A DNA stretch of 64,000 nt from Zygaena filipendulae (lineage: Eukaryota > Arthropoda > Insecta > Lepidoptera > Zygaenidae): the NCBI GenBank assembly GCA_907165275.2, contig OU015654.1, positions 13,037,501 through 13,101,500 of the forward strand. The letters run 5' to 3'. A program made the translations under genes and the position numbers. Below the pieces are notes generated by a model. That model did no database searches. It saw only the letters and a list, made by a program, of their open reading frames with translations, and was not told the DNA's origin. Below, in pieces: positions 11,500-23,230 of this stretch. Positions within the stretch are counted from its first letter, which is position 1; the number at the start of each line of letters is the position of its first letter.

Positions 11500-11694
11500 T
11501 CATACAGGCACTTACATTTGTGTGCATCACCAAATAATGCATAAATACCAAAAAACCAAACTGTTATCATTGAAATATATGTACTGACGTACTGTTATGT
11601 AATTTTTATTCGTCGCGTGGTAAAAGAAACTAAATCCCACGAAATTCAAAATTTCTTTGTCAATATAGAGTGTAATATACACTATAATATACAA

Positions 11695-12006
11695 TCCTAC
11701 TAATATTATAAACGCGAAAGTTTGTAAGTATGTATAAATGGATGGATGGATGGATGGATGTTTGTTACTCTTTCACGCAAAAACTTCTGGATGGATTTAA
11801 ATGAAACTACAATAATATAGCTTATAAATCAGATTAACACATAGGGTACTTTATATCCCGGAATTCCCGCGGGAACTCTGAAATTAACGCGGGTGAAATT
11901 TAATTAATTATTGCATAGTACACGTTAGGACATAGGGTACTTTTTATCCCGGAATTCCCGCGGGAACTCCGAAATTATCGCAGGTGAAACCGCAGGGTAC
12001 AGCTAG
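11695..12006 (+). mobile_element. Lep1-like Helitron with internal duplication
   Basis: TCCTACTAATATTATAAACG start and gtacagCTAG end followed by T. The 3' half is present twice: catagggtactttatatccc at about 11841 and catagggtactttttatccc at about 11931. The element is therefore longer (312 bp) than the roughly 200 bp norm. It contains an ATGG microsatellite at 11739-11760. Confidence 0.82.
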
Positions 12007-12071
12007 TATACAATATAATAATAGGTCACGTGTTTCATAATTATTATAAGTTGGATGTTTCATCTTTTTAA

Positions 12072-12190
12072 TAATAATAATAATAATCCACTTCACAACA
12101 CACAGATCTACTTGATCCCACACTAAGCTACAGTCATGGAAAGCAAGCCAACGTGGTATATACTACATATTATTACATAATTATATATAC
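12072..12190 (-). mobile_element. SINE 3' tail fragment
   Basis: Begins with (AAT)n and matches the 3' half of the tRNA-derived SINE at 22957-23230 (ccacttcacaacacacagat, acgtggtatatactac). The tRNA-like head is missing. Confidence 0.75.
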
Positions 12191-13210
12191 ATTGTTTGTA
12201 CTTCATCAGGTGTACCACTTGCCCGTTTGCCCCCTATGACATAAAAAAAAAAAAAAAAAACTTTTGCCCTTTTTATGGATTTGATTCTCCTCCATTGTAA
12301 ACAAAAGCCTTGTTTAAAATTTAAATTTTCTACATCGAGCAGTTCGGGTCAATCTACAATCATTCAGCTTCTCTTTATCTCACTTATTACTTTTATCTAT
12401 AAATCAAGATAAATATTAAGTTATTTTGCCACTTTGATCCGATATTTTTACAAGTCAATATTAAAATAGATCAAATTTAATAGTTTTACAAGTATACATC
12501 GTAAATCAGCCTTTATTGGCATCGCGAGGGCCATATCATTCCGTGGGATATCTATTCAGAAGCTACGCCAATTGAACGTGGTCCGACTACCAACTATTAC
12601 AGAACCAACTCACTACTGCTATTCTGAAACATACCGCAACTCTTTCACTGTAGAGAATAGGAATTGTTTTCCTCTGAGATGTGTAACAGGAGGTGTCTTT
12701 TTGGGTTGGTCTTCGAGTACCGTGGAGTCAGTGGAATCTGTCAAACCATAAAATAAAGTGCGAATAATTTTATATATTTTTACAATTGCAATAATGCATT
12801 GAGCTTTTGTTGCATCATATGTTTTATAACGCATAATATCAAATTCAAATATATATTTATACTTTATTGCTCCAAAAGATACACTAAAAATCAACAAATA
12901 AAAAGAAAGGACAGGGCAAAAGGTGGCCTTATTGCTAGAAGAAATCTTTTTAAGGCAACTTTAACATGACAGAGAGCTGTAGATAGAAGTGAAAAGCGGA
13001 ATATCATACTATAATTGATAATATCATGTAGTCAGAAGAAAATTTCTGTTATATTATTCAGTTTACTAAATTAACAATTGTGAAATGTCACAATGTTTAT
13101 TAAAAACTTCCAAAGTACAAATATTATTCTTCTCAAAACATCTAGTCTCATTTAAAATATTGCACATCATAATAACAAACACAACGTTATATTTTCTGGT
13201 TATATGTATG
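12191..13210. other. Unannotated AT-rich stretch with one poly(A) retro-tail
   Basis: Holds gtttgccccctatgacat followed by about 18 A at 12224-12259. A similar end (gcccgctatgacataaaaaaa) occurs at 25258, suggesting a polyadenylated retroposon end. The 92-codon minus frame at 12619-12897 has no recognisable domain. Confidence 0.45.
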
Positions 13211-13608
13211 TAGGTATTACAACAAAAAGTTAAACCACAAGATGCCGTAACACCGTATTACGTGAGACATGCAAAACGGTATGCCACCCGCTTTTATTAC
13301 AAGCCAAGAATTTGTCGTAGTTGTATATGCTTCCTGGTATAGTATTTGGTTGGGATACCTACGCGAAAACAACGTTTCCAAGCTATGCATGTTACATAAA
13401 GCCTTCTTATGCCCGCTCCACATACACGCGAGAATCTTGCGAGAACGCGAGAAAGCCACGAGAACGTGAATGTTAGTTTAGTTTGTATTCTATCTTACTA
13501 TATGTATTTAAATTTTCTATTTACATATGTTATTGTGTAAGTATTATATTTTTATTTGTGCTCGATGTGTTTCTATTTTTGTGTATGCTTCGTATTTATG
13601 TAGATATG

Positions 13609-13740
13609 TGTGTAATTATGCATGTGTGTGTTTATGTATATATGTATGTATGTATATTTGTATGTATGTATGTATGTATGTATGTATTTGTGTATGTATG
13701 TATGTATGTGTCTGTGTATGTATGTGAGTATCTATATCTA
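13609..13740 (+). repeat. (TATG)n / (TGTG)n microsatellite
   Basis: Long run of GTAT units with TGTG interruptions. It produces the low-complexity open frames of the region, which are not genes. Confidence 0.92.
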
Positions 13741-13782
13741 TGTAAGTTTTTATCTAAATATATATCGTAAATGCACCGCCAA

Positions 13783-13900
13783 GTGAGCTCTCTGTACTAC
13801 CTGAAGGTTGACTGGCAGAGAATGCCACTGTGGCATTAAGTCCGCCTTTTGTACCATGATGTGCATAAAGTTTAAATAAATAAATAAATAAATGTGGAGA
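13783..13900 (+). mobile_element. LINE 3' UTR fragment with (AAAT)n tail
   Basis: The sequence tggcattaagtccgcctttt, then ataaagtttaaataaataaa, resembles a common lepidopteran non-LTR retrotransposon 3' end (from general knowledge). It ends in AAAT repeats, so it is a 5'-truncated insertion. Confidence 0.7.
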
Positions 13901-13963
13901 CGATGTTCTTCGCCCTTTCTAGAGATTTTCTCGCATTCTCCCGTGAATGTGGAGCGGGCTTTA

Positions 13964-15521
13964 GAACTAGAAAACTACGTTTTGCTTAAACTTAACGTCT
14001 ATGTGAATTTAAGATAGAGATAGTCAGAGGATATTTGATAGCGGCGTCACTTTTTTTTTTATAATCTGCGTCATCATGAGAGGTGACAGTAAGAACGCAG
14101 GTTCGTTCGGAATGTCATTTCAATTCTAATGTCAGCTTTGGTACAACCTGAGGGTACAACAAAGAAAACAGGAGCGACATGCGCCTACCTATCCAAGGCG
14201 GCTGTTGCCATATTAAAAAAAAAGAAGAAGATGGAGCGGAATTATTTGCCAGTTTGTCGGTTTTTTTTTTAATTTTTTTTACTGTATTTATTTATTTATT
14301 TAGACATAATTATAACACCATAACAGCTATTCACTAAAGACATGCTATAAAATAAATAATAATAATAATATTAATTACTAATTGGTATCAATTGTTTCTA
14401 TACACGCGTAAGCCGCCTCTGTAAATTTCAGCATGTTGCAAGAAAAATGTCAGTCTTTAAGGATAACCGGTTTAAAATTGTTTGAATGTGCGCCACTCTA
14501 ACTACTTGGAAAAAAAAATTTGCGTGTGCCTAGATAGATACCAAGTCAACATATAAAATGCTCATATCTCGACAGTTCAAAAGAAATCCTGAGAGATTTT
14601 TTACTGTTGGGACCAAAGCGATTAGCTTTTACGATCACAAATAATAATCGATGAAATAAATAGATAGCAAGGTAAATTAAGAAGATAATTAAGCAATTTA
14701 AAGTTAATTTGAACCATAAAGATCCTTAGAGGATGCTTCTGTCAGAAAAAAAAGTTTGTTAGATGATTTATTTCCTGTGATATGACACAATTACTTTACA
14801 TTTTTTTCGCTTTTGATGCAATATGACTGTAGTTTTCTTCCTTTCGAACATGACGTGATAAAATATGAATGAACTACATGTTATATCTACAAACAGCATC
14901 GTGTCATATAAAGTACTATTAAATAGAATTTATCGTGCCCCTAAAAATTTTACTTGTTCATTTGCCTTGGAGCCAAAACATCCAGCGCGGTTACGCTAGA
15001 TATTACAACTTAGCTATGATTTCTGGTTGTTCTTCGCCTATCTTTAGCTTTGCTGTTCGCATTTCCAAGCATGTTATTTTTGGCAGCTTTATTACGGAGG
15101 TTTAGAGTGCAAATTCCAATGGCGGAGTAGACCGGCGAGCGCAAATGCTAGTGGCAATCCATGTGCACAGTATTATTGGTGATAAATACAATGGTGGAGG
15201 AAACCAAGCTCATAATATCAAATGGTGCGTTCAAAAACGAATACATTTAGGTGTTTTATGGTGCGGATATTATTTTTTGGTGTTGATTTTGCTTCCTTCT
15301 GCTCTTTTTTTACTTTGTATGATAATGTGTGATAAACGGTTATCGTCACTTAGAGATATTGATAACCATCGTTTTTTTTATTAATGTCAAAATTTCGGTG
15401 GAAAAAAAAAGACGTGAAAAACGATAATAAATAAATAAATAGGTAATAAATAAATAATTTTATAAATTACTTATTTTATCTAAATAAGGTATAACGTATG
15501 AGATGATCAATTATATATATA
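13964..15521. other. Unannotated stretch
   Basis: About 1.5 kb with no gene I can support. It contains poly(T)/poly(A) runs at about 14050, 14215 and 14262, an ATTT-rich patch at 14285-14375, and a 79-codon frame at 15145-15384 without domain features. GC is somewhat higher at 14090-14220, but no exon structure is evident. Confidence 0.45.
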
Positions 15522-15690
15522 CTATCTGTGCCCCGCGGATTCACCCGCGTGAATTTCGGAATTCCTGCAGGATCTCTTTATATCAGGAACCCTTGCAGAC
15601 GCAGGCAGAACAATCCGCCAAAGTTTCGTCACAATCGACCCAATAGCTTAGAAACGCATAGGGGACAAATATACAAACATTTGTTTTTTT
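15522..15690 (-). mobile_element. Lep1-like Helitron, 3' terminus mutated
   Basis: CTATCTGTGCCCCGCGGATT in place of CTAGCTG..., then the core ccgccaaagtttcgtcacaa. It is similar to 45575-45700 and, inverted, to 51640-51791. Confidence 0.65.
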
Positions 15691-15699
15691 TTTGTTAAA

Positions 15700-16560
15700 A
15701 AAAAAACTATGACGGAAACTAGTCCTAAGCCCATACTGGAACATTGAATTCTAGAGTTGAACGAGTTTCTAAATTACTAATAGGTATAATCATTGACAAT
15801 TCAAAATACAAACTATAATTTAAGCTCCTTTTCATTTTAGAACTGTCAAAATTATCCTTTAAAATTTCAGGTATATGATGAAAAAAAATAATTAAAGTGG
15901 TCTTAATGTATGTAGGTAATGTAAATGCATATAATTTTTTTACCAATAAATTTTTCTAAAAATATACATCGTCATTCGTCAGGCCATTTATTTTCTGAAT
16001 AAAAATATCTTAAATTCTTACACAATCTTGTGTGTTGTTATTAGATTTTTTTAGACGAAATATAGAATGGCAAATGGTAAAAAAAATATATTCAAAACTT
16101 TAATAATATTTTAACATCCACTTCAAAATTCGTTTGTTATAAAAACATATTAAATCTCTTTCTTTATATAAGTAGTTCTTTACACACTCAGCAATGATCA
16201 CGTGTGGTAAATTTTTTTGGGACCTTTTTTCTTTCACTCCGCTAAACGAAACGTGTTACACATACACATGTCAAATGGTTAATTGGGTTTAAATCCATCC
16301 TCGGAGTTCTTAAGAAATGTGTTTGGATTTTAAAGTAAAGTGCAAAAACTCATATAACCGTAGTAATGATGCTTTTAAAACAGATAGGAGATGATAATAT
16401 GATTGTTAAAGTTAGAAATGGTAATGATATTTTGTATTTGCTTTTATGGATATCCCTAAATATAGTAAACTAGTATGTATGTGTGTGTATTTGATAAATT
16501 AGTCACAATGAAATCTATAAAAGTTCAGCTTTATAAATCTATCTATTTGTCTACTACCTT
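15700..16560. other. Unannotated AT-rich stretch
   Basis: The 73-codon minus frame at 15725-15946 shows no recognisable domain. Nothing else seen. Confidence 0.45.
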
Positions 16561-16567
16561 TAAATAA

Positions 16568-16740
16568 TCTAATATATAAAATTCTCGTGTCACAATGTTC
16601 GTTCCCATACTCCTCCGAAACGGCTTGACCGATTCTCATGAAATTTTATATACATATTCCGTAGGTCTGAGAATCGGCTACTATCTATTTTTCATCCCGG
16701 AATTCCCGCGGGAAGTCCGGAATTAATGCGGGGAACGATC
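16568..16740 (+). mobile_element. Lep1-like Helitron, 3'-truncated
   Basis: The first 160 bp are nearly identical to 9587-9779 (TCTAATATATAAAATTCTCG). Similarity ends at gaattaatgcggggaacg, before the terminus. Confidence 0.8.
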
Positions 16741-17280
16741 AATCGATCTCGCTAGGTTTCAGTTTTAGAAAACGTCGTTTTACCCATATTTTCAGTAAAT
16801 GAAAATTTAGTGTTTGACACTGCTTTACCGACACAGCAAATAAGTGTTTTGTACTGCTTTACCAACAGAGAAACATAAGCGTTGTTAAACTGTGATGATA
16901 AAAATATATACTTACTTAAAAACTGTAAAATTTACCACGAAAAATATACCATCCATCATCATCGTCATCCAGGTACGAGACTTTAGACATTATTTCACTG
17001 ATCGGATAGAAGATCCAATATACTTTAAAAGTGAAAGATCACTCAAGTTGTGACCCCTAAGTGATTGAAAGCAGCCTTCATCACCATCAATCTCAACATC
17101 AAATTCGGCATGGCTCAAGACAGTCTCGACTTACCGCAGAATACGAGCACGGCTCAGCGCGGTCTCGACTCACTCCAGACCACGGAGCACGGAGCTGAAA
17201 TTTGGCAGTTAGATTATGGGTAGAAGCTAACTCCTAAATTGACCGCACTTAGCTAGTGTATATCATATTAGGTATATCTA
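16741..17280. other. Unannotated stretch
   Basis: At 17112-17190 an imperfect direct repeat of about 45 bp is visible (ggctcaagacagtctcgact and ggctcagcgcggtctcgact). No gene recognised. Confidence 0.45.
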
Positions 17281-17410
17281 CTAGCTGTGCACCGTAGTTT
17301 CACCCGCGTGAGTTTCGAAATTCTCGCAGGAACTCGAACGTAAAATTTTGTAAAAAAAAAAAACTTGGTATCCACCCTTATCACCTAGTGGTATAAAAAT
17401 AGCCTACGAC
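17281..17410 (-). mobile_element. Lep1-like Helitron 3' fragment
   Basis: CTAGCTGTGCACCGTAGTTT terminus with the family's cacccgcgtgagtttcg. The element is truncated downstream. Confidence 0.65.
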
Positions 17411-18385
17411 CTATTCTAGTAAGACTGCCAAAAAGATCACCCATCAGATCTGTAAAAAGATCTTCAAGAAGTAAGTAATAAAGATGGATTATATTACAGT
17501 CAATTGGCAAAAATACTTTGATTGATATCAACTGGCAAAATTGACTTGGCGTTTTGCATTTTAATTGGCAGATAAATCTTAAATTTTACTTTCAAACGAA
17601 CCGCAAGAACAAGTTTTTCCACTCAATATTCTTCGTATAACTCTCAACGGGCGTATCGTTCTTTCCTCAAAAGCAGTCTTTTATAATAGTTTCCGATATC
17701 ATAATGGCAGGTGAAAAAAATTTGAAATTTATTACGCGCCATCAAAACAATCCACTACCGTTTTATGAATAATTCAACATCGTTTTAATTAAGCGCGGGC
17801 AGGGAACGGGGCGGAGGGGGTCAATTTTGTTTTATACGGAGAATGAGCTTTTTTCAAAGAGCTTTATTGGATCTTTCGACGGGACAGAGGAGAACCTTCG
17901 AGCTTTGAGTCAAAGGTAGGGTTATGATTCGGGCACGCTCGCTGCATACTTAACGTGCAATATGAAATGGTTCGCGATTGCTCGATGGAAATTCCTTGGC
18001 TATCGGGAAAGATAAGGCTGCGTGGAGCTAAGAATGACGTAACATTTTTTTGTGCTGTTTAAATAAGATCAGATAAACTTTATTCATTTGTCATCGTCTT
18101 ATAGAGATTTAAATTTTAAAAATCCTTTCTAGTGCTCGCCTACGTGTCAATAGGAATCATATTGTAATGTTTGTTCTTATAAATACACTATAGCTTTCTT
18201 TGGATCAAAAGTACCTTATGTCCTTTTCTGTCCCCCGTGAAAACCTGCATGCAAGATTTCACGACGATCGCTTGAGTAAGTAGTTAAGGTGTGAAAACGT
18301 AACACACAAACAAATAAACTTACATTCGCCATTTATAATTTAAGTTAGGATTAAAAAGCTCAGTCGAAATTCTATCGTATACTAA
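17411..18385. other. Non-repetitive stretch
   Basis: I see no repeat family at 17500-18050. A purine/GC-richer segment runs from 17790 to 18030. It lacks a supported ORF, so it may be unique intergenic or intronic DNA. The piece gataaactttattcattt at 18071 resembles a LINE tail. Confidence 0.4.
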
Positions 18386-18575
18386 CTAGCGTTCTCCCTC
18401 GGTGATTTCGGAGTTAACGCGGGAATTCCGGGTAACAATATACCTAGCTTATGACACTCATAAATAACGTGGCTTTTGATTGGTAAAAGAATTAACAAAA
18501 TCGGTTCAGTAGATCCAGAGATTACCCCCTGCAACCTCACAAACTCACAAACTTTACCTCTTTATAACATTAGGA
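18386..18575 (-). mobile_element. Lep1-like Helitron
   Basis: CTAGCGTTCTCCCTCGG terminus, core caaaatcggttcagtagatc, and an end near ctctttataacattagga. The same subfamily core is amplified at 48571-50450. Confidence 0.7.
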
Positions 18576-18591
18576 AAGATATGCAAGATAA

Positions 18592-18911
18592 GTAAAACGA
18601 CGCGCGACGCGAGCCCATGTTGGAATATGCAAATATTTTATTTCAAAACAAAGTGTCGCGAAGCGCAGGTAAGATGTTCTGAATCCGAACAGGGATTTGT
18701 TACAAACTCCCGAGCTGGCTGGCACAGGTAGCTACCGAGCGTTCCCAAGTTGGAAACAAGAATCGCGGCAGTCTGCGGAAAGTTCGCCATGGCGCGAGCG
18801 TAGCGTCAGAAGACAGAAACTCGGCCTACATTGCGTCTTTTGCTTGGTGTTTGGCGCTACAGAGTTGGCGGAAAGGGAGTCAGTAGCTTTTTTAAATTTA
18901 TCAAATAGGTA
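18592..18911 (+). other. GC-rich unique segment with candidate splice donor
   Basis: This roughly 320-bp block is clearly richer in G+C than its surroundings and matches no repeat in the window. CAG|GTAAGA at 18666-18674 is a good splice-donor match, and a 72-codon open frame covers 18697-18915. I do not recognise the translation. It could be a remnant exon, a promoter-proximal region or an unrelated CpG-rich insertion. No function is assigned. Confidence 0.3.
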
Positions 18912-19058
18912 CTAGCTGTGCCCCGATTTCACCCGCATTAGTTTCGTATCTAGTTCCGGCAGGAACTATTTTTGTCTAAAATTAAAGCAGCCTAAGTTAC
19001 TCCTTTTATCATCAGCTATCTGCCAGCGAAAGTCCCGTTTATTTTATTTTACAAACAG
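18912..19058 (-). mobile_element. Lep1-like Helitron 3' part
   Basis: CTAGCTGTGCCCCGATTTCA terminus followed by a degraded core (tcatcagctatctgccagcg). Confidence 0.65.
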
Positions 19059-19085
19059 ACACTTTAATTTTATTTATGTGTTTAG

Positions 19086-19225
19086 ACTAGCAGCTGCTCC
19101 TTGTAGTTTCACCCGCGTCAATTTTAGAGTTTACGCGGGAATTCCCTGACAACGGGTATGAAAAATTTTATATTGATAAGTAAAACAAACAAACGTACAT
19201 TCGCATTTATGATATTATCAGTTAG
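19086..19225 (-). mobile_element. Lep1-like Helitron 3' part
   Basis: CTAGCAGCTGCTCCTTGTAG terminus, cacccgcgtcaattttagag, and an end near catttatgatattatcagtt. It lies directly behind the previous copy in the same orientation. Confidence 0.6.
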
Positions 19226-20040
19226 AATTTCGCCACATATTTTTTTCATAGTCTCATCTAACCTAATATCTTATCCATGCTAATAAAGCATCATATTGTA
19301 TTTAAATTCCAAAAAAAGTGCTCGCAACTCGGACAGGAGTGAAATATCGTTTCGTCAGAATCGTTTCATTTATAACTTTATACCTAAGTACTCAAATTCA
19401 AAGTTATTGTTGTTATTACTATCACGCTCAAATATAGGTAGCTACACTTTTTAACGCAGCAAATAACGAGTCGATAGTCATAATTTGCGTATTAAAATAC
19501 ACGGAGAGAAATAAATCGGACCGAAGATTCGGTTGCCCGAAAGATGTTTTGGCGACACAATATAATAGTGATAATACAGGCACAGCGATCGACTCCGCGC
19601 GGTGTCAACGAAGTGCAAATTACAGAAGGGTATACTGACCAAATATGGTGCCCGACCGAACACCGGTAGCAGAAATACCGAAGACCGATCTTCGGTGGGG
19701 TACTTTCGGTCGTAAACGTAACTTTCGTTGAATACGTTGTTGACACATATTTAAAACTCACTTTACTTACCATATTTTTGTAAATCTTTTGTATGTGTTG
19801 TTTGTATTCGTGAAAGTAAATTAAAAAAAAAACAAAACTCTCCCGAACAAGCCCCTATTTTTTTTCTCAGTGTAGTACAAAATCAGATGCAGTTGCTTAA
19901 CATTACGAAAAGAAATATAAACGTTTTTCGCGGCCACACTCTTAGTAGGTTGTCACGTTGAGTTCTCAAACAGCGAATCTATACCATTCAATGTCTGAAA
20001 TACGAATATTCTTTCTGCACAGATATCCATATTAATATGT
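19226..20040. other. Unannotated stretch with short palindromes
   Basis: CCGAAGACCGATCTTCGG at 19678-19695 (7-bp arms) and ACCGAAGATTCGGT near 19520 share the CCGAAGA motif and may be termini of an unknown element. No gene is supported. Confidence 0.4.
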
Positions 20041-20234
20041 ATTATAATTTTGAAAGTAACTCTGTCAGTTCCGCGTTTTTCATCCACGTGAATTTCGATA
20101 ATCCCGTTAATTTCGGGAATTCTGGGATAAAAAGCCAGTTAAGGGCAGAAAAGGTATCAGACAGACAGGCCGATAGATGGATAGAGAGAATTACTTTCGC
20201 ACTTCTAATACTTATTAGTATGGATATAATTAAA

Positions 20235-20542
20235 GGGGTATTTTCCGGGGTATGAAAATCAAAATTCTAATTAGTCCGTCAGTTAGAAAATAAAAAAATA
20301 ATAGACACGTATTTTTTGCTTTTTCAAATTAATGAAAGTAAACATAGATAAAGCCCATTACAGTTTAGGGTGGGGGACTCCGTGACGTCATTATTCGGTA
20401 TATCTAAGCTGCGTACAAACTGCACCGGGTTGTGACGTAACGCGAATGTATCGCCGTTACTTTTTGATTATGTAAAAAAAATATGTGTCCAATATTTTTT
20501 TTATGACACGACGGACTAAAAAAAAAAGTTTGTCAAGTAGCC
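20235..20542. mobile_element. MITE family 2 (TAGTCCGTC family), diverged copy
   Basis: Shares the subterminal motif ctaattagtccgtcagttag and the inverse gacggactaaaa with the full copies at 49411 and 53470. It also keeps the cgtgacgtcattattcgg region. Both ends are decayed. Confidence 0.75.
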
Positions 20543-21141
20543 AATTTATTATCTCTGTGAATCTATGTATAATAATGGTTTTTAGGTATTTAATAGACTT
20601 AAGAGTTTGTCACATGAAATCAATATTATTATTGATCTATAGAAACAAATAGTAGCGCCTGCATTATTTTTCATTCTAGTTGTCAAATCGTTCCATCTCG
20701 AACAATAACCTCCAAATCTGTATGCATTAAAGTTTTTAGATTTTCGCGTTTTGAGCACATTATATTATGTAAATTACGCGGGACTTGAACGCGATGTTTT
20801 TATTACCTTTTTTGCCTGACGTTTATGCATTGTACGTGTATGCATTGCTTCGCCCGCACCATTCGTCCAACCCTGAATATCTGCCCATAACTTACGCTGA
20901 CGTGCTATCGATCAATATTAGGACTTTTTATGTTCTTCACTTGTATCAATTTCTTAAACCTTTCGATTCTTGACAAAAACAGGGGTATTCCCAAGAAGTA
21001 AAATTATTTATGCTGCATCGCCACCTCTTATCAAACCAAACGAACCATTTAAATTGAAAACACATTAATTCTTAAGATCCATGCGATGTGAAACTAATAC
21101 TTGTCGGGATGACTCGTGACTCGTGAGTAAAACTCGACTCA
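20543..21141. other. Unannotated stretch
   Basis: About 600 bp with no repeat family. A 62-codon frame at 20785-20973 has no recognisable feature. Confidence 0.4.
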
Positions 21142-21340
21142 TCTACACTAATTTTATAAAGAGTTAAAGTGAGTTTTTGACGTTATAGGGAGTAATCTCT
21201 GGATCTACTAAACCGATTTTGAAAATTGTTTCACTTGTACGAAGCTACAGTAGTCCTGAGTGACATAGGGGTACTTTTTATCTCGAAATTCTCACGGGAA
21301 CTCCGAAATTACCGCGAGTGAAACCGCAGGAGACAGCTAG
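21142..21340 (+). mobile_element. Lep1-like Helitron, complete
   Basis: TCTACACTAATTTTATAAAG start, core ctactaaaccgattttgaaa, and end ggagacagCTAG followed by T. About 199 bp. Confidence 0.8.
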
Positions 21341-21534
21341 TAAATTTTTAAAGAGTATAAATCAGTACAGAAGAGTAAGTTTAAATATATACAAAATAGT
21401 CACTGGTGTTCGCTATCCGTAGAGTCCGAAGCTGCAGTGGCGTCGGCTAGGATGCGGAGAACAGGAAGAAGAAAGAGTACAGGAACAGCATAAGTTCCAC
21501 AGCTTTCAAGATTGTTTCAAGTAGAGATCGAAGA

Positions 21535-21737
21535 TAGATAATAGAGTTTTGAAATTCAAGGAAGGAAACTATTTACTATACAGCTTCCTTTTGTTATTAA
21601 AGTTAAGTCCCTTTTAGCAAGGCATATATTATATTATTGTTATTATTTTTTTTTTTTTTTAAAGTGTAAAGTGTTTGTTGCGTGGTGTGTTTGCTCTTGC
21701 TAAATAAAGTTTATCTTATCTTATCTTATCTTATCTT
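21535..21737 (+). mobile_element. LINE 3' tail with (TTATC)n
   Basis: The sequence ctcttgctaaataaagttta is followed by repeated TTATC units, a typical non-LTR 3' end with a short tandem tail. Its upstream cagcttccttttgttatt resembles 5184-5205. Confidence 0.65.
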
Positions 21738-21799
21738 AATTATAATCATGTATTTAAAATTGGTAGGTACCTATATATTTATTTAATTTATTTATAATA

Positions 21800-21960
21800 G
21801 AATTTAATCACGGCTAAGTTGCTTTACGCAGCGTGAAAAAATCCGAGAGAAAAAACAAAACAATAACGCCGACACCCAAGAAAAATAAATTTTGAATTTA
21901 GATGAAAACAAAAGAATGTACCTACTACCTCCATGGGCCTTAGAACCAAGTTACAACGCC
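21800..21960 (+). mobile_element. LINE 3' UTR fragment, second copy
   Basis: Closely similar to 5285-5410 (gttgctttacgcagcgtgaa, caataacgccgacacccaag). The tandem tail is absent here. Confidence 0.7.
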
Positions 21961-22281
21961 TCACTATAGAAGAAACATATAAATCTTCAAAAATTAAACT
22001 AAAATTAAAATGATTGTATACCTCCATAAATATATAAAAATATTTCTACAAATATCCTGATAACATTACCACAACCTCAAAATTAAATGGTATTTAAAAT
22101 AAACTGGATTTTATTTACCTCTCCGTATTTCACTTCTATGAAGTGTCCAAACCACTCAAAATTAATTTCATTAAAAGGGTTTAGTCTGGGAGTAGTCCTA
22201 ACTCCTAGACAAAGGTCAAGATCGCATGAAAACTTTATTCCTTTATTACAAAATGGATTACCTAATCATTTTATTCACTTA

Positions 22282-22526
22282 CCGCCGCACTCAGAGTCGA
22301 CTTTAATGATTACTTACTTGTTTAAGTATAGATTTTTAAAACGAAACTGCGGCTATCAGACGAGTTGAATAAATTAATGTTAGTTGGCATTTAACTAATT
22401 AAGTTACATCTCATTAAATGCCAATTGACATTAATTTACTGAACGTCTCTGATTGCAGTTATATTTTAAAAAACCTATAGGTACTTAACTAAGTAATCAT
22501 TAAAGTAGACTCTGTGAGTGCGGCCG
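22282..22526. mobile_element. PIF/Harbinger-like MITE, copy A (TTA TSD)
   Basis: Near-palindromic element of 245 bp. The left end CCGCCGCACTCAGAGTCGAC mirrors the right end GTCGACTCTGAGTGCGGCGG of the family. Internal gcaatcagagacgttcagta motifs repeat the symmetry, so the whole element can fold back. The flanks carry TTA on both sides. A 3-bp TWA-type duplication points to the PIF/Harbinger group (family knowledge). Confidence 0.85.
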
Positions 22527-22956
22527 TTAATACTTTACTGGTAAATAGTGACAATGATTCTTACAAAAAGAACACTAATGACAATGGTGCATAATCATGC
22601 AATGCTTACATTAATTTCAGTTTCTTGAAAAAAAAAATACATTATTTGAATTTAAAGTTTTGTAAACATTACATACGTGGTAAAAATGATGCATACATAT
22701 ACATACCTACAGCGGCTTTCGCACGGTTAGGTACAACCTGACATTTTTCGAACTCTTCAACGAACGAACGAACACTTAAATAAGTGTTAATATACTAAAA
22801 AAAAACCGAATTGAGAACTCTTTTGGAAGTCGGTTAAAATTTAAAAATAATCACAAAATTAAGCCATGTGCTGTGGAATTTAATTGAATAAATAAATAAA
22901 TAAACAACCTCGCCCTTTGCTCACTTGTCTTTGCAGGTTACCAGTCTAGTTATTTT
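22527..22956. other. Unannotated, with a retroposon tail
   Basis: ccgaattgagaactctttt, then ggaagtcggtt, at 22806-22840 is an imperfect inverted repeat that I recall as common in Lepidoptera. It is followed at 22887 by (AAAT)n. No gene. Confidence 0.45.
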
Positions 22957-23230
22957 AATAATAATAATAATAATAATCCACATCACAACACACAGATCTA
23001 CTTGATCCCACAGTAAGCTATTATTAGCTTGTGTCGTGGAAACCAAGCAAACGTGGTATATACTACATAGAATTACTTATATACATATATTACACTATAG
23101 ATATATAAACACACCCAGACTGGAAAATGGAACCCTGTATTCATCACACAAAGTCCACCTCCACCGGGAATCGAACCCGGAACCCCTTGATTAGCGGGTA
23201 GGCATTGACCTCTGCGCCAATCGGGTCGTC
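22957..23230 (-). mobile_element. tRNA-derived SINE, near full length
   Basis: On the minus strand, a tRNA-like head with A box (inverse CCTCTGCGCCA at 23209-23219) and B box (inverse GGAATCGAACC at 23167-23177) is followed by a body shared with 52612-52892. It ends in (ATT)n. RNA polymerase III would start near 23230. Confidence 0.87.

Larger units (their letters stand above)
13411..13963. mobile_element. CGCGAGAA foldback element split by a retroposon tail
   Basis: The left arm GCCCGCTCCACATACACGCG plus aatcttgcgagaacgcgag matches the intact foldback at 40797-40918. The right arm (tctcgcattctcccgtgaat, then gtggagcgggc) closes at 13963. Between them lie about 435 bp of unrelated microsatellite and LINE-tail sequence. 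AATGT occurs at both borders of the insertion, a possible target duplication. Confidence 0.7.

Noticed and set aside
13483..13770. 95-codon frame rich in Tyr, Val, Cys and Met
   Set aside because: It is a translation of the TATG/TGTG microsatellite.
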